Positions 34,732 through 43,919 of a DNA stretch of 64,000 bases are shown one piece after another; the first letter of the stretch is position 1, and each line of letters starts with the position of its first letter. Below the pieces are notes generated by a model. It searched no databases, was not told the DNA's origin, and worked only from the letters and a program-made list of their open reading frames with translations. The stretch is from contig JAEWMQ010000005.1 in assembly GCA_023393125.1 (NCBI GenBank), positions 53,940 through 117,939 on the forward strand, given 5' to 3'. A program made the translations under genes and the position numbers. Origin of the DNA: Bacillota bacterium (GTDB taxonomy: Bacteria > Bacillota > Clostridia > Lachnospirales > Cellulosilyticaceae).

Positions 34732-35400
34732 ATGTTTAATAATTTAAATAAGAAAAATGGGGCAATTGGTGTTATTGGTTTAGGTAGATTTGGAATGGCA
34801 TTAGCTAAGAGACTTTGTGAACTAGGTAAAGAAGTATTAGCTATTGATGGAAATGAAGCTAAGATTAAAGAGATTAGAAATTATACAGAATATGCTTTTG
34901 TAGCAGATAATTTCACAAAGGAAACCTTGCAAGAAGCTGGGATACAAAACTGTGAGGTTGTTATTGTATGTATCAGTGAGAAGATAGACGTCAGTATTTT
35001 AACAACATTAAATGTAGTAGGTTTAGGTGTACCTAAGGTTATTGCTAAGGCTATGAGTTATGAACAAGGTTGTGTATTAGAAAAGCTTGGAGCAGAGGTT
35101 GTTTACCCAGAACGAGATATGGCACTTAGAGTAGCTAAGAGAATCGTAGCAGCTAATGTACTTGATTACCTTTCTTTAAATGGAGGTATAGAAATCTCTG
35201 AGATTAAAATATCAGATAAATGGGTTAACAAATCTGTTAGCCAAGTGGACATTCGTAAGCAACATAAGCTTAATATTATTGCTATTGAAAAGGGTAATAA
35301 TATTATTACAGAAATCAGCCCACAGTATAAATTTGAACAAGGCGACGTTATTATCGTAATTGGTAAAAAAGAAAGTATTGAGCAGTTCGAAAATGTATAG
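34732..35400 (+). CDS. ktrA: Potassium uptake regulatory subunit, TrkA/KtrA family
   Basis: A 222-residue cytoplasmic gating subunit. The RCK-N Rossmann fold has VIGLGRFGMALAKRL near residue 14 and the nucleotide-binding acidic end of strand two (AIDGNEAKI). The C-terminal RCK-C/TrkA-C half includes YKFEQGDVIIVIGKKESI. One RCK unit is expected for KtrA. It binds ATP/ADP, and in some species c-di-AMP, to control KtrB. The gene is 11 bp after ktrB with AGGAG, so it forms one operon. Confidence 0.92.
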   Translation: MFNNLNKKNGAIGVIGLGRFGMALAKRLCELGKEVLAIDGNEAKIKEIRNYTEYAFVADNFTKETLQEAGIQNCEVVIVCISEKIDVSILTTLNVVGLGVPKVIAKAMSYEQGCVLEKLGAEVVYPERDMALRVAKRIVAANVLDYLSLNGGIEISEIKISDKWVNKSVSQVDIRKQHKLNIIAIEKGNNIITEISPQYKFEQGDVIIVIGKKESIEQFENV

Positions 35401-35531
35401 GCTATTTTTGAATTCATCTAAAAAACTAGTAATCAACACTAACACATCAAATAACCATCACTTTAGGATTATAGACTAATAACAAGTAAGAAATATTACT
35501 TTTTCATACACTCCTCTATAGTATAGATAAC

Positions 35532-35586
35532 GAAACGGTCTACTTAAGAAGCAATAAGCCACTTCTTAAGTAGGCCGTTTCATTTT
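35532..35586 (+). terminator. Terminator after ktrBA
   Basis: A 20-bp stem (35532-35551 with 35562-35581) with one G-U pair, followed by ATTTTT. Confidence 0.9.
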
Positions 35587-35658
35587 TGGGAAAATAAACA
35601 GTCTTACTTACATAAATGGGCTATAAAAATAGCTATGATAAATTTTAAAAAGATAATC

Positions 35659-35687
35659 TTGAATTTGATGAAGCGAAGTTCTACAAT
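35659..35687 (+). promoter_or_regulatory. Predicted promoter of the MATE gene
   Basis: TTGAAT (35659-35664), a 17-bp spacer, TACAAT (35682-35687), 50 bp before the start codon. The remaining 35401-35737 gap holds only the ktrBA terminator. Confidence 0.6.
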
Positions 35688-35737
35688 AGACTGGTGAGTA
35701 AAAATTTGGCGTATTTTGTAGAGTAGGAGTATACAGC

Positions 35738-37111
35738 ATGGGAGCAGTATGTAAGACTAACAAAGAGGTGTGGAAAAGTTATTTAAGCTACTTATTGCCT
35801 ACTATTGTAGGAATGGTAACTTATAGCTTATATTGTTTGACGGATGTATTATTTGTATCTTTGGGTGTAGGAAGTGAAGGGCTAGCAGCCCTTAATATTT
35901 CATTACCTATTTTCACCATTTATTCTTGCATTGCCATTTTAATCGGAGTAGGTGCTTCGGTTACAATGACGATTTGTAAGGGTGAGGGAAATGATAAGGC
36001 AGCTAGTAAGGTTTTAACTATGGCTATTGTAAGTATAGCCATTATTGGAAGTGTTTTAATGGTGTTAAGCATTATTTTTGTTAAGCCGATAGCCATTGCT
36101 TTAGGGGCCAATAATGAGATTTTAGAGCCGGCTATAGCGTATTTAAAACCTGTTACTTGGGGTATCTTATTTTATATGTTTAGTGGTGTTTTAACAGTAC
36201 TAGTAAGAAGTGATGGTAATCCTAAATTAGTAATGGTAGCTGGTATTATTGGTAATGTGATTAATATGGTACTGAATTATATATTTATCATATTAATGAA
36301 GATGGGAACTTTTGGAGCTGGTTTTTCTACAGCTATTGGATTTTCTATTAGTATGGCAATCTTATGGTTCCATTTTATACTTAAAAAGAATACTGTAAGC
36401 TTTACTAAAGACTTCTGGGATAAAGCGCTTTTTAAGAGGATGTTTAATAATGGTGGTGGTGCCTGTATATTAGAGATTTCTACAGGTATGACTATTTTTA
36501 TGATTAATATAGCACTTATGAAGATTAGCGGTGCTACAGCAGTAGCTATTTATAGCGTTATTTCTAATATAGCCTTTATTGCAAAAGGGATGTTTGGAGG
36601 TATGGCACAAGCTAACCAGCCTATTGTCAGCATGCATTATGGGCTTAAAGAATATAGGACTGTTAAGGTGGCTCATCGCTATGCCATGTGGGTAGCTGGA
36701 ATAACAGGCTTTGTTTCTTGGATTGTAATAGGATTGTTTTCAGGAGAAATAACAGCTTGGTTAGTAGATCCTGATATGCAAATTGTTAAACAAGGACAGC
36801 TTGCTATTTGCACTTATTTAACCTCTTTTACTTTTATGGGATTCAATACAATTCTAATGTATTATTTTCAATCCTTGGAAAAACCTATTTACTCAGGGAT
36901 TATGTCTCTTACAAGAGGGATAGGACTCATCTTTATATTACTTTTAATACTTCCAAGATTTTGGGGAGAATTAGGGGTATGGCTAGTACTACCAGTAGCT
37001 GAACTGATTACCTTTGTTATCTTCTTTGTCATTAGAAAGAAACAAGTAGATGATAAGTTAAGTGATAAATTAAATGATGAGTTAAATGATTTAGTTTGTT
37101 CTATTTACTAA
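35738..37111 (+). CDS. MATE-family multidrug/toxin efflux transporter
   Basis: A 457-residue protein with twelve predicted membrane helices in two MatE halves. It starts YLLPTIVGMVTYSLYCLTDV and has the NISLPIFTIYSCIAILIGVG stretch; the second half begins near residue 235 with GGGACILEISTG. Family members exchange Na+ or H+ for cationic drugs. The end KLSDKLNDELND is a short hydrophilic repeat. The stop codon TAA lies inside a sequence also present near 63.13 kb that includes its terminator. Confidence 0.9.
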   Translation: MGAVCKTNKEVWKSYLSYLLPTIVGMVTYSLYCLTDVLFVSLGVGSEGLAALNISLPIFTIYSCIAILIGVGASVTMTICKGEGNDKAASKVLTMAIVSIAIIGSVLMVLSIIFVKPIAIALGANNEILEPAIAYLKPVTWGILFYMFSGVLTVLVRSDGNPKLVMVAGIIGNVINMVLNYIFIILMKMGTFGAGFSTAIGFSISMAILWFHFILKKNTVSFTKDFWDKALFKRMFNNGGGACILEISTGMTIFMINIALMKISGATAVAIYSVISNIAFIAKGMFGGMAQANQPIVSMHYGLKEYRTVKVAHRYAMWVAGITGFVSWIVIGLFSGEITAWLVDPDMQIVKQGQLAICTYLTSFTFMGFNTILMYYFQSLEKPIYSGIMSLTRGIGLIFILLLILPRFWGELGVWLVLPVAELITFVIFFVIRKKQVDDKLSDKLNDELNDLVCSIY

Positions 37112-37195
37112 ATAGTAAAGACCTATAAAACTAGTGTGAAATCTTTAGTTTTATAGGCCTTTTATTTATTGGAACTTAAAGATATTAATTATGCG
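37098..37195 (+). repeat. Terminator-containing repeat, copy 1
   Basis: The stretch from TTTACTAAATAGTAAA through the hairpin AGACCTATAAAACTA...TAGTTTTATAGGCC and about 35 bp beyond recurs at 63130-63225 with roughly 85-90 % identity. The hairpin plus T-run is a working terminator for the MATE gene. Confidence 0.8.
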
Positions 37196-37270
37196 ACGGC
37201 TCCTATATATGTGGTATAGTATTGATGTGAAAGCACATGGGGAAGATAGGGAAAATAAGGAGGAAGTAAA

Positions 37271-37663
37271 ATGGAGCAAGAGTTAAGTATTAATGAATTA
37301 AAGGAAAAACGTTTTAACCTATTAGTAGCATTAGGGGAAGAAACTCATAATCTAGTACGTGGGAAAAGTGCTATGATTTCTGATAAAGTAAAAAGTTTAT
37401 CAGAAGAAATTAAGAAAGTTGATATTCAAATTGGCAAAGCTTCTAATAGGGTAGATAGAACTTGTTGTCCTCAGTGTCATAGTGAATTACAAGCAGATGC
37501 TATGTTCTGTAGTAAATGCGGGTTTGCAGCTGCAGAGTATTTTGCAGCTTATGTAACTAAGTGCCATTGTTGTGATATGCCAATGAAAGCAGAGCAAAAC
37601 TACTGCGTAGTATGTGGTACAAAACAAAATAGCCATTTTAGTTTAGATAAAGCCGCAGAATAA
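37271..37663 (+). CDS. Coiled-coil and double zinc-ribbon protein
   Basis: A 130-residue protein. Residues 1-60 form a charged helix or coiled coil. Two zinc ribbons follow: CCPQCHSELQADAMFCSKCG near 65-84 and CHCCDMPMKAEQNYCVVCG near 98-116. No catalytic motif is seen. It sits 13 bp before the zinc-ribbon membrane protein gene, so the two are probably co-expressed and may interact. AAGGAGG precedes the start. Confidence 0.8.
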   Translation: MEQELSINELKEKRFNLLVALGEETHNLVRGKSAMISDKVKSLSEEIKKVDIQIGKASNRVDRTCCPQCHSELQADAMFCSKCGFAAAEYFAAYVTKCHCCDMPMKAEQNYCVVCGTKQNSHFSLDKAAE

Positions 37664-37676
37664 GGAGGAGGCCAAT

Positions 37677-39449
37677 ATGTTTTGTAACAAATGTGGAAAA
37701 CAAGTGGAGCAGTTTAATCAGTACTGTGGTAACTGTGGAGAAAGTATCAATCAAGAATCTCTTCCAGTACAAGCGGTAGAAACAGACTTTAACTTTTGTA
37801 GAAACTGCGGAGCAGCTGTACATGGTAGGTATTGTGGTAATTGCGGAGAAAGTAGTATTAAGGTAGAAGCAAAAGTAAAAAGTAGCTTTATAGGAATAGA
37901 GCAGATTAAACAAACAGGAGTAGCCGTTAAAAATGCCCTTTTTAGTAAGGATGCTTTAAAAGATATGAAATTAGATAAAGTACATATTGAAAAGCTTACG
38001 ACTGCTGAAACTTTAAAATGGGTAAAACAAGGCGTTTTATTTTCGATTATTATAGCTATAGTTGCTATAGCATTAAGTTTATTAATAGGGACAGGAATAA
38101 AGAGTATTGTACTTGAAAATCAATATGGTAGTTATGCTTTTGAGAGTACACTAGAGAGAAACTTCTTTAATGCAGTGTACAATCTCAGTTTAGTGGCTTA
38201 TAGTATGCTATTTGGTGGGAAAGTGAACTGGTTATTTTCTATGGGTGGTATGAAAGGGACAATAGCTGTTGCATTTCCGTTCATAGGCTTGATGATAGGT
38301 ATACTTATTATTGTAGCAAGTGAAAAGATTAGATTTAAATTATCCGGAATGGGAAGGACTCTACATGGAAATGGTATTATAGCAGCTATAACAGGTGTTA
38401 TAGTAACCCTAGGAGGAATGCTACTTAATAAATCTGCACGTATTAATTATGGTGGGATTTATGGCTATAATTCTCCGGAAGATGTTCTTAAAGTAGGCTC
38501 AAGTATTCAAGTATTTTTTACTTTCTTTATGGTATTTATAACAACTTTCTTTACACTACAAATTATTATAAAAAATAAAGGGGCTAATAAGCAGAATCCA
38601 ATTTTAACGGTTATTAGAAAGATTGTTTTCACTGTAGTAGGTTTTGCTTTTGTAATGGCATTAAGTGTTATTGTTAAGGTGCTAGTAGAAGCTGGAGAGA
38701 TGCCAGAAGGAGCAAATTGGCTAGCTGCTATAGTAGGAATTTTATATTTGACAGGTTTCTTTATCTCAGCATTATTAACGGGACAATTCAAACTCATTGA
38801 AGCAGTGATAAATTCAGAATCGGTGATTAAGCTTAAGATGACACTGACTAATATGAAATATGAGATGTATGGTATGGAGGATCAGATTGATAACTTTATG
38901 AAGTGGTGGCTCATTATAGCAGTGATTATTACTGTGTGTATGATTTTAGGAGCAGCTTATCAATTCTTTAAAGATAGAGATTTAGAATTAAAAGCAGCAT
39001 TTAAAGAATCTGCCCTAGTGAGTTTGGGATTAGGTGTTTGTTTTGGAATTGTATCTAAGATGGCAGGTTGCATGGTGGATGTAACTCTTCAAGTGACTAA
39101 TAGTTCTTATAGAGAAATGTTTGATATGAATAGAGGCAAATACAGCTTTTCATTAAAGTCAGGAAATAGTTCTTTTATAGTAAATGCAATTGTTATTGCC
39201 ATGGTTATATGTATTTTATTTATGCTGATGTATTGGCTAGTTAATCTTAAGATGCCAGTTATTGATACAGTAATGAATATTTTAAAACCAGTGGTATTAT
39301 GGGCTATTATGGGCATGCTTTGTATACTCTTCATTGTTACATTTGATGCTTATGATGTTAACTATTCCATCATGGGGATTGCAGAAGATGTAGTAGATTA
39401 CATTGGAGAAGAATTAGAAAATAATTTCTTCGATATGTTTGATTTCTAA
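37677..39449 (+). CDS. Zinc-ribbon membrane protein, function unknown
   Basis: A 590-residue protein. It begins with two short zinc ribbons (MFCNKCGKQVEQFNQYCGNC, then FCRNCGAAVHGRYCGNCG). About ten hydrophobic segments follow from residue 120 onward. Such N-terminal zinc ribbons followed by membrane helices are frequent in clostridia but have no assigned role. AAGGAGGAGG provides strong initiation. The gene ends at a terminator shared with the opposing repressor gene. Confidence 0.75.
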   Translation: MFCNKCGKQVEQFNQYCGNCGESINQESLPVQAVETDFNFCRNCGAAVHGRYCGNCGESSIKVEAKVKSSFIGIEQIKQTGVAVKNALFSKDALKDMKLDKVHIEKLTTAETLKWVKQGVLFSIIIAIVAIALSLLIGTGIKSIVLENQYGSYAFESTLERNFFNAVYNLSLVAYSMLFGGKVNWLFSMGGMKGTIAVAFPFIGLMIGILIIVASEKIRFKLSGMGRTLHGNGIIAAITGVIVTLGGMLLNKSARINYGGIYGYNSPEDVLKVGSSIQVFFTFFMVFITTFFTLQIIIKNKGANKQNPILTVIRKIVFTVVGFAFVMALSVIVKVLVEAGEMPEGANWLAAIVGILYLTGFFISALLTGQFKLIEAVINSESVIKLKMTLTNMKYEMYGMEDQIDNFMKWWLIIAVIITVCMILGAAYQFFKDRDLELKAAFKESALVSLGLGVCFGIVSKMAGCMVDVTLQVTNSSYREMFDMNRGKYSFSLKSGNSSFIVNAIVIAMVICILFMLMYWLVNLKMPVIDTVMNILKPVVLWAIMGMLCILFIVTFDAYDVNYSIMGIAEDVVDYIGEELENNFFDMFDF

Positions 39450-39523
39450 AAATTGTTATTTAGGGAAGTCACATCTGCTTGTTTAAGTTAAAGAGATGAC
39501 ATATTACGGATAGGAATCGTTAT

Positions 39524-39571
39524 AAAGAAGACATTGTTATAAGGTATAAACTTTGTAACAGTGTCTTTTTT
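39524..39571. terminator. Bidirectional terminator between the zinc-ribbon gene and the LacI-type gene
   Basis: A 19-nt arm at 39524-39542 pairs with 39553-39571 with minor mismatch and ends in TTTTTT. Confidence 0.85.
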
Positions 39572-40595
39572 AGTTATTTCGCTTTTTACTAGACTCTCTA
39601 ACGATAAGGTTAGGAAGAAGCATACTATATTGCATTTGTAAATTAGGATTAGCTATTTTGCTAAGTAAAATATTAGCAGCATGAGAACCTAATTCAAATA
39701 CATCATTATCAACGACGCTTAGCTCAGGTTCTGTAAACATAGATAAAGGATAGTTATCAAAGGAAATAAGAGCCACATCCTTAGGGATTTTAAGCCTTCT
39801 TTTTTTGATAGCCTTAATAACACCAAAAGCTACGAAATTATTAAGACAAACCACACTATCTGGTGGGGTAGGCAAATCTAGTAGGGTGTTCATCATATTG
39901 CTACTATTTTCGATAGTAGTTTCTCCCTCCATAATATAATCTGGATGAATAGCAACGCCGTTTTTCTCTAAGGCGGAGCAAAAGCCCATTAGTCTATTAT
40001 GAGAGAAGTGATCTTCATGAGGAGCACCGATAAACGCTGGTCTAGTATAGCCTTCGTTAAGTAAATGAGTAGCGGCTATTTCTCCAGCGGTTTTATTATT
40101 AATATCAATCCAGCATAGGCTAGATTCAAAGGCTGGTTGTCCAATGACTACATAAGGAAAATGGAGTGCATCCATCTTTTGGCAAAGTGCCTTGTTAAGG
40201 TTAGCTACATGTATAATGAGACCATCTACGCGCTTTTCACGAATGATTTTTTCATAAGGTTCTAGACCTTCCCCTAAGGAAGAAGGATTAAGTAAGGTAA
40301 GGCTATAACCATTTTGACTTAAGATAGATTCGATACCACCCAGTATTTCATAAATATGCGAATTTAAAAAAGCATAGTGGCGCTTTAATTCCATAACGAT
40401 ACCGATATTCTTGGAGCTTTGTTGTACAAAGCTGCGGGCGATAATATTAGGATAATAATTGAGCTCCTCCATTACCTCACGTACCCGTTTTTTAGTTGCA
40501 TCTGAAATCGTAGGAGCGTCACTCATTACCTTGGATACAGTAGAGATAGAAACATTGGCTGCTTTAGCCACTTCTTTAATTGTAATTTTAGACAT
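39570..40595 (-). CDS. LacI-family repressor, probable maltodextrin regulator
   Basis: A 341-residue regulator. The N-terminal HTH is TIKEVAKAANVSISTVSKVM with hinge helix region NYYPNIIARSF. A periplasmic-binding-like sugar domain follows (GIVMELKRHYAFLNSHIYEI; FDNYPLSMFTEPELSVV). It is divergent from the maltodextrin ABC/GH13 operon. Two GGAAAA-N2-TTTTCC-type palindromes lie in the shared intergenic region, one near its own start and one downstream of the operon promoter, so it likely represses both until a maltodextrin binds. ATG 40595 has AAGGAGA upstream; the longer frame to 40658 does not. Confidence 0.9.
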   Translation of the reverse strand: MSKITIKEVAKAANVSISTVSKVMSDAPTISDATKKRVREVMEELNYYPNIIARSFVQQSSKNIGIVMELKRHYAFLNSHIYEILGGIESILSQNGYSLTLLNPSSLGEGLEPYEKIIREKRVDGLIIHVANLNKALCQKMDALHFPYVVIGQPAFESSLCWIDINNKTAGEIAATHLLNEGYTRPAFIGAPHEDHFSHNRLMGFCSALEKNGVAIHPDYIMEGETTIENSSNMMNTLLDLPTPPDSVVCLNNFVAFGVIKAIKKRRLKIPKDVALISFDNYPLSMFTEPELSVVDNDVFELGSHAANILLSKIANPNLQMQYSMLLPNLIVRESSKKRNN

Positions 40596-40619
40596 ATGAG
40601 AGTCTCCTTCTGTGAAATA

Positions 40620-40633
40620 GGAAAATGTTTTCC
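40620..40633. promoter_or_regulatory. LacI-type operator O1
   Basis: GGAAAATGTTTTCC, a 14-bp dyad 25 bp upstream of the repressor start codon. Confidence 0.65.
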
Positions 40634-40729
40634 TTGGTACCCAGTATAGCATACGCAAGGAATATGGTCAAACTAATATGAAAATATAGATAATTTTACT
40701 AACAAACAAATAATATTATTTAAAAAATA

Positions 40730-40759
40730 TTTACAATTCACTAAAGTGAGTGATATAAC
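40730..40759 (+). promoter_or_regulatory. Predicted promoter of the maltodextrin operon
   Basis: TTTACA (40730-40735), an 18-bp spacer, TATAAC (40754-40759). Operator O2 lies about 15 bp downstream of the -10 box, a roadblock position. Confidence 0.5.
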
Positions 40760-40773
40760 TAAATTATCAACAA

Positions 40774-40787
40774 GGAAAACGTTTTCT
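40774..40787. promoter_or_regulatory. LacI-type operator O2
   Basis: GGAAAACGTTTTCT with a perfect 12-bp core GAAAACGTTTTC and central CG, the classic LacI/MalR/CcpA-like form. Confidence 0.7.
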
Positions 40788-40904
40788 TAAAATATTTCCT
40801 ACATAAGAAATTTTGTTTTTAAGAGTCTAGAATTATCAGTGGTAAGTATCAGTAAAAGCTAAGAAAAAATAAGGAAAACATTATACCAAAATGGAGGGGT
40901 AAGA

Positions 40905-42164
40905 ATGAAAAAGAAATTTAAAATGTTAGTGCCTTTACTCATGTTAACCATGAGCCTAACTGCTTGTGGTGGAAAAGAAACTGTAAAAGAAATAGGTAGT
41001 GAACCTACTAACACCGCAGAAGCAAGTGTAGCACCAACACAGGAGACAAAAGCACCGGTAGAACTTACTTTATGGCATGAAACAGAAGAGGGAATAGCAA
41101 GTGTACTTCAAGAACAACTAGATAAACTAGCTCCAGACATTAAGGTAAATGTAGTTCGAAAAGAAAATATAACAGAAGCTTTAAAACTCAGTGCAGCAGA
41201 TCCGTCTAATGCACCTGATTTTATCTGGTATGCTCATGATAAGATTGGTATGTTTGCAGAAATGAACATCATTGATAGCATAGATAATTACTTAGATCCA
41301 AGCGTTTACGATAAATTTTTACCAATGACAGCAGAGGCGGGTCTTTATAGTGGTAAACATTATCAAATCCCAGCTTACTATGAAACACTTATGTTTATGT
41401 ACAATAAAGCTTTATTAGATAAAGCACCAACCACTACAGATGAACTTTTAGAGCTGGCTAAATCTAAAACAACAGGAGATTCTTATGGCTTTGTAGAACA
41501 ACATAGTACAGCTTATTACTTTAGTGCATGGGCTCATGCATTTGGAGCAAGCATTATTAATGATAAAGCAGAGCCAGGTCTTAATACAAAGGAAATGGAA
41601 GAAGCTATTGATTATCATAAACAATTTATACAATACATGCCAACTGATGGCGAGTGGAATACAGTAACGACTTTATTCCTAGAAGGCAAAGCCGCTTCTA
41701 TTGTCAATGGTCCTTGGTTTGTCGCAAGTGCAAAAGATGCAGGTATTGACCTTGGAGTGGCTCCACTGCCAACAGTAAGTAGTAATGGCAATGCGCTAAA
41801 ACCTTATTCAGGTGTTCAAGGTATTATGATTTCTACTGCTTGTAGAGATAAAGAAGCAGGTAAAAAGGTACTTGAATTCTTAAGCCAAAAGGATTTAAGT
41901 GAAGCTATCGCTCTTAAAAATGGGGCAGCACCAGCTCACCAAGAGGCTTATAACAATGCTGAGATTCAAAATAGTGATATCATCATGACTCTCAAGAAAT
42001 GTGCAGAAAACGCAGTGCCAATGCCTAATATCCCTCAAATGGATGTGATGTGGTCTTCTACAGAGAATGCACTTGCTGCCATTTACAAGAGTGGTGGAGA
42101 TACTAAACCAATTATAGATGCAGCACAAAAAGAAGCCTTAGATCAAATAAAAGCAATGCAATAG
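40905..42164 (+). CDS. Maltodextrin-type ABC transporter substrate-binding lipoprotein
   Basis: A 419-residue family-1 solute-binding protein. The signal peptide ends with lipobox LTAC near residue 21. The mature part starts with an Ala/Glu/Thr-rich linker. VELTLWHETEEGIASVLQEQ, APDFIWYAHDKIGMFAEMN and AASIVNGPWFV match the MalE branch. It binds sugar outside the membrane and delivers it to the permeases that follow. The GH13 enzyme in the operon supports maltodextrin or cyclodextrin as substrate. ATGGAGGGG precedes the start. Confidence 0.9.
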   Translation: MKKKFKMLVPLLMLTMSLTACGGKETVKEIGSEPTNTAEASVAPTQETKAPVELTLWHETEEGIASVLQEQLDKLAPDIKVNVVRKENITEALKLSAADPSNAPDFIWYAHDKIGMFAEMNIIDSIDNYLDPSVYDKFLPMTAEAGLYSGKHYQIPAYYETLMFMYNKALLDKAPTTTDELLELAKSKTTGDSYGFVEQHSTAYYFSAWAHAFGASIINDKAEPGLNTKEMEEAIDYHKQFIQYMPTDGEWNTVTTLFLEGKAASIVNGPWFVASAKDAGIDLGVAPLPTVSSNGNALKPYSGVQGIMISTACRDKEAGKKVLEFLSQKDLSEAIALKNGAAPAHQEAYNNAEIQNSDIIMTLKKCAENAVPMPNIPQMDVMWSSTENALAAIYKSGGDTKPIIDAAQKEALDQIKAMQ

Positions 42165-42185
42165 TTAATAAGGGGGAGGAATAGC

Positions 42186-43079
42186 ATGAAGCAAGATTAT
42201 AAACAAAAGGTGGGGCCTTATTTATACATTAGCTTAGCCTGGCTCATCATTGGGATTATTGTATTTTTTCCAATTATCTATACTGTAGCTATATCCTTCA
42301 CCAATATGAATATATGGCACTGGAAAGATTATCATTTTATTGGCTTCACTAATTATTTGAAAGCCTTTGCAGTGCTAGATGGTGGTTTTGTAGCGGCTTT
42401 AATCCGAACAATTATATGGACAGTTTTAAATCTGACACTTCAAATAGTAATTGCTTTAGGCATCTCTCTTTTACTTAATACAGAAGGCTTAAGGGGAAAA
42501 GGAGTTTATAAAACTCTATTAATGTTACCTTGGGCAATGCCTACTTATATATCAGCACTTATTTGGAAGTTTGGTATGTTCCAAAATGATTTTGGTCTAC
42601 TTAATCAAGTCCTAGTAAAGCTAGGGCTTGGAAAAGTAGGCTGGCTCAATACAGATTTAATAGCTTTTATTTCTTGTCTCTTTGTTAACTTATGGATGGC
42701 ACTGCCTTATATGATCCTAATGTTTTATGGTGGTTTGCAAGGAATTGATAAAGAACTTTACGAATCTGCAGGAATAGAAGGAGCTAATAAGTGGCAGAAG
42801 CTTATTCATATTACAGTGCCAGTATTAAAACCTTTGGTTATGCCAGCTATTATTATGACTGCCTTTGTAACCTTTAAGCAATTTGATATTGTATACCTGA
42901 TGACAATGCAAACCGGAGCGAAAACAGGAGCAGATGTGAATACGATCATTACATATGCTTATGAAAATGCCTTTATTACTAATAACTATGGTTATAGTTC
43001 AGCACTTTCTGTGATTATCTTTACCATTATTGTGATTCTAACATTATTTAATCAGCGCAGCTTAAGGAAGGGGGATTAA
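42186..43079 (+). CDS. Maltodextrin ABC transporter permease, MalF-like
   Basis: A 297-residue permease with six membrane helices. The EAA loop reads ESAGIEGANKWQKLIHITVP, the ATPase contact site of MalF-type subunits. It lacks the long periplasmic P2 domain of E. coli MalF, as usual in Firmicutes. It lies 21 bp after the binding protein with AAGGGGGAGG. No ATPase gene is in the operon, so a shared MsmX-type ATPase encoded elsewhere is expected. Confidence 0.93.
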   Translation: MKQDYKQKVGPYLYISLAWLIIGIIVFFPIIYTVAISFTNMNIWHWKDYHFIGFTNYLKAFAVLDGGFVAALIRTIIWTVLNLTLQIVIALGISLLLNTEGLRGKGVYKTLLMLPWAMPTYISALIWKFGMFQNDFGLLNQVLVKLGLGKVGWLNTDLIAFISCLFVNLWMALPYMILMFYGGLQGIDKELYESAGIEGANKWQKLIHITVPVLKPLVMPAIIMTAFVTFKQFDIVYLMTMQTGAKTGADVNTIITYAYENAFITNNYGYSSALSVIIFTIIVILTLFNQRSLRKGD

Positions 43080-43082
43080 TAG

Positions 43083-43919
43083 ATGAAGATTAATAAGAAA
43101 ACCTATCATATTGGAACTCATATGGCACTTATTATGATTTGCTTTGTTTTCTTAGTTCCTATTTTATATACCATTTCTATATCTCTAAAATCTTCAAATT
43201 CCTTATTAAGTTCACATTTTCAGCTAATACCGGATCAAGCTACTTTAAATAATTATCGTATTATTTTATTTGAAAAGCCTTTTTTTACCTGGCTTAAGAA
43301 TAGTTTAATTTTAACAGTCAGTACAGTAGTAGTAGCTTTAGGAGTGGCACTACCAGCAGCTTATTCTTATACAAGAATGAAATTTAAAGGGAAGAATAGC
43401 TCTTTGTTTGCACTACTTTTATTAAACGCTTTCCCTTCTGTGCTATCTATGGTAGCTATTTATCGTTTGTTTACAACCTTTTCATTAATGAATCGTTATA
43501 TAGGGCTTATTATTGTTTACACAGGGGCTATGATTATCTTTAGTATTTGGAATCTAAAAGGTTATTTTGAATCGATTTCTATAGATATTGAACAGGCTGC
43601 TATGATTGACGGTGCTGGCAACTTTACAATACTAACTCAAATTGTACTTCCTTTAGCTAGACCAGCTATTATTGTAACGGCAATGATGATTTTTATTACC
43701 ACTTGGAATGAATATATTTATGCAGTTAACTTCTTAAGCGATGCTAACAAATACACTTTAGCAGCAGGCTTATATTCACTTCAAGGTACAGACTACACTA
43801 GAAACTGGCCGGTATTTGCCGCGGGTTCTATGATGACATCTATACCTACGTTACTTATTTTCTTTGGTATCCAAAGGTACTTAGTATCTGGGTTAACAGC
43901 GGGAGGGGTGAAATACTAA
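43083..43919 (+). CDS. Maltodextrin ABC transporter permease, MalG-like
   Basis: A 278-residue permease with six membrane helices. The EAA loop reads EQAAMIDGAGNFTILTQIVL and PLARPAIIVTAMMIF follows, the MalG signature. It pairs with the upstream MalF-like protein, from which it is separated by 3 bp, and its stop overlaps the GH13 start by one base (TAATG). Confidence 0.93.
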   Translation: MKINKKTYHIGTHMALIMICFVFLVPILYTISISLKSSNSLLSSHFQLIPDQATLNNYRIILFEKPFFTWLKNSLILTVSTVVVALGVALPAAYSYTRMKFKGKNSSLFALLLLNAFPSVLSMVAIYRLFTTFSLMNRYIGLIIVYTGAMIIFSIWNLKGYFESISIDIEQAAMIDGAGNFTILTQIVLPLARPAIIVTAMMIFITTWNEYIYAVNFLSDANKYTLAAGLYSLQGTDYTRNWPVFAAGSMMTSIPTLLIFFGIQRYLVSGLTAGGVKY

